11,797 nt of DNA from CAYYJM01 sp964471755 (GTDB lineage: Bacteria > Planctomycetota > Planctomycetia > Gemmatales > Gemmataceae), in the NCBI GenBank assembly GCA_964471755.1, contig CAYYJM010000203.1:1-11797 (forward strand), in the 5' to 3' direction. Each line of letters begins with the position of its first letter. Position 1 is the first letter of the stretch. Under the pieces are notes generated by a model. That model saw only the letters and a program-made list of their open reading frames with translations. It had not been told where the DNA came from and did no database searches. Both the position numbers and the translations under genes were made by a program. This document shows positions 11,775-11,797 of this stretch, piece by piece.

Positions 11775-11797
11775 TACGCGCCAACTTAAGCGAATGG

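Overview
The window is GC-rich DNA that looks planctomycete, most likely a Gemmata-type lineage. The grounds are two members of a small 'PFKxF...GER.EVD...APGGVP' family, a DUF4190-like membrane protein behind trpS, a secreted WD40 protein, and a pst/pho block with an L-galactose-dehydrogenase-like aldo/keto reductase. The lineage is an inference from protein style; no rRNA is present.

Left flank (1-4700), ordinary chromosome. A 5'-truncated anmK-like gene on + converges on a minus-strand set: a PhoB-like response regulator, phoU, pstB and, further upstream, an aldo/keto reductase. PstB energises phosphate import and PhoU links transporter state to the regulator, but no pstSCA or phoR lies here. 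The regulator has Glu in place of the phospho-acceptor Asp. A small + gene is divergent from the reductase, followed by about 200 bases with nothing recognisable.

Centre (4700-9200), an accessory island with mixed base composition. All genes are on the minus strand and small: two paralogous small proteins, a secreted seven-bladed WD40 protein, an unknown 161-aa protein and a DUF433/DUF5615 toxin-antitoxin-like pair. I read this as an integron-type cassette array without an integrase in view. Three genes end at, or a few bases before, a GCC(G/T)AAC core, and one attC site can be rebuilt (16 + 84 = 100 nt) as an imperfect inverted repeat with the expected extra-helical G. Each of the three attC left halves is cut after its left arm by the same 5' end (GTGCG...) of a group II intron. 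Two introns survive as about 525-nt internally deleted derivatives with 5' end, a degenerate HNH endonuclease segment, domain V, domain VI and 3' end. A third remnant keeps only part of the middle and the 3' end, a fourth only the 5' 93 nt. A 112-bp MITE-like element with 18-bp terminal inverted repeats and a 9-bp target duplication sits inside the third remnant. A 62-bp dispersed repeat marks the break point in the third and fourth.

Right flank (9380-11797), ordinary chromosome again: a coiled-coil protein of unknown function on minus, divergent from trpS, which is followed closely by a DUF4190-like membrane protein.

The most novel point is the nesting: attC sites of a cassette array hit in the same sense and at the same position by a group II intron of an HNH-bearing type, with small deleted derivatives at more than one site.
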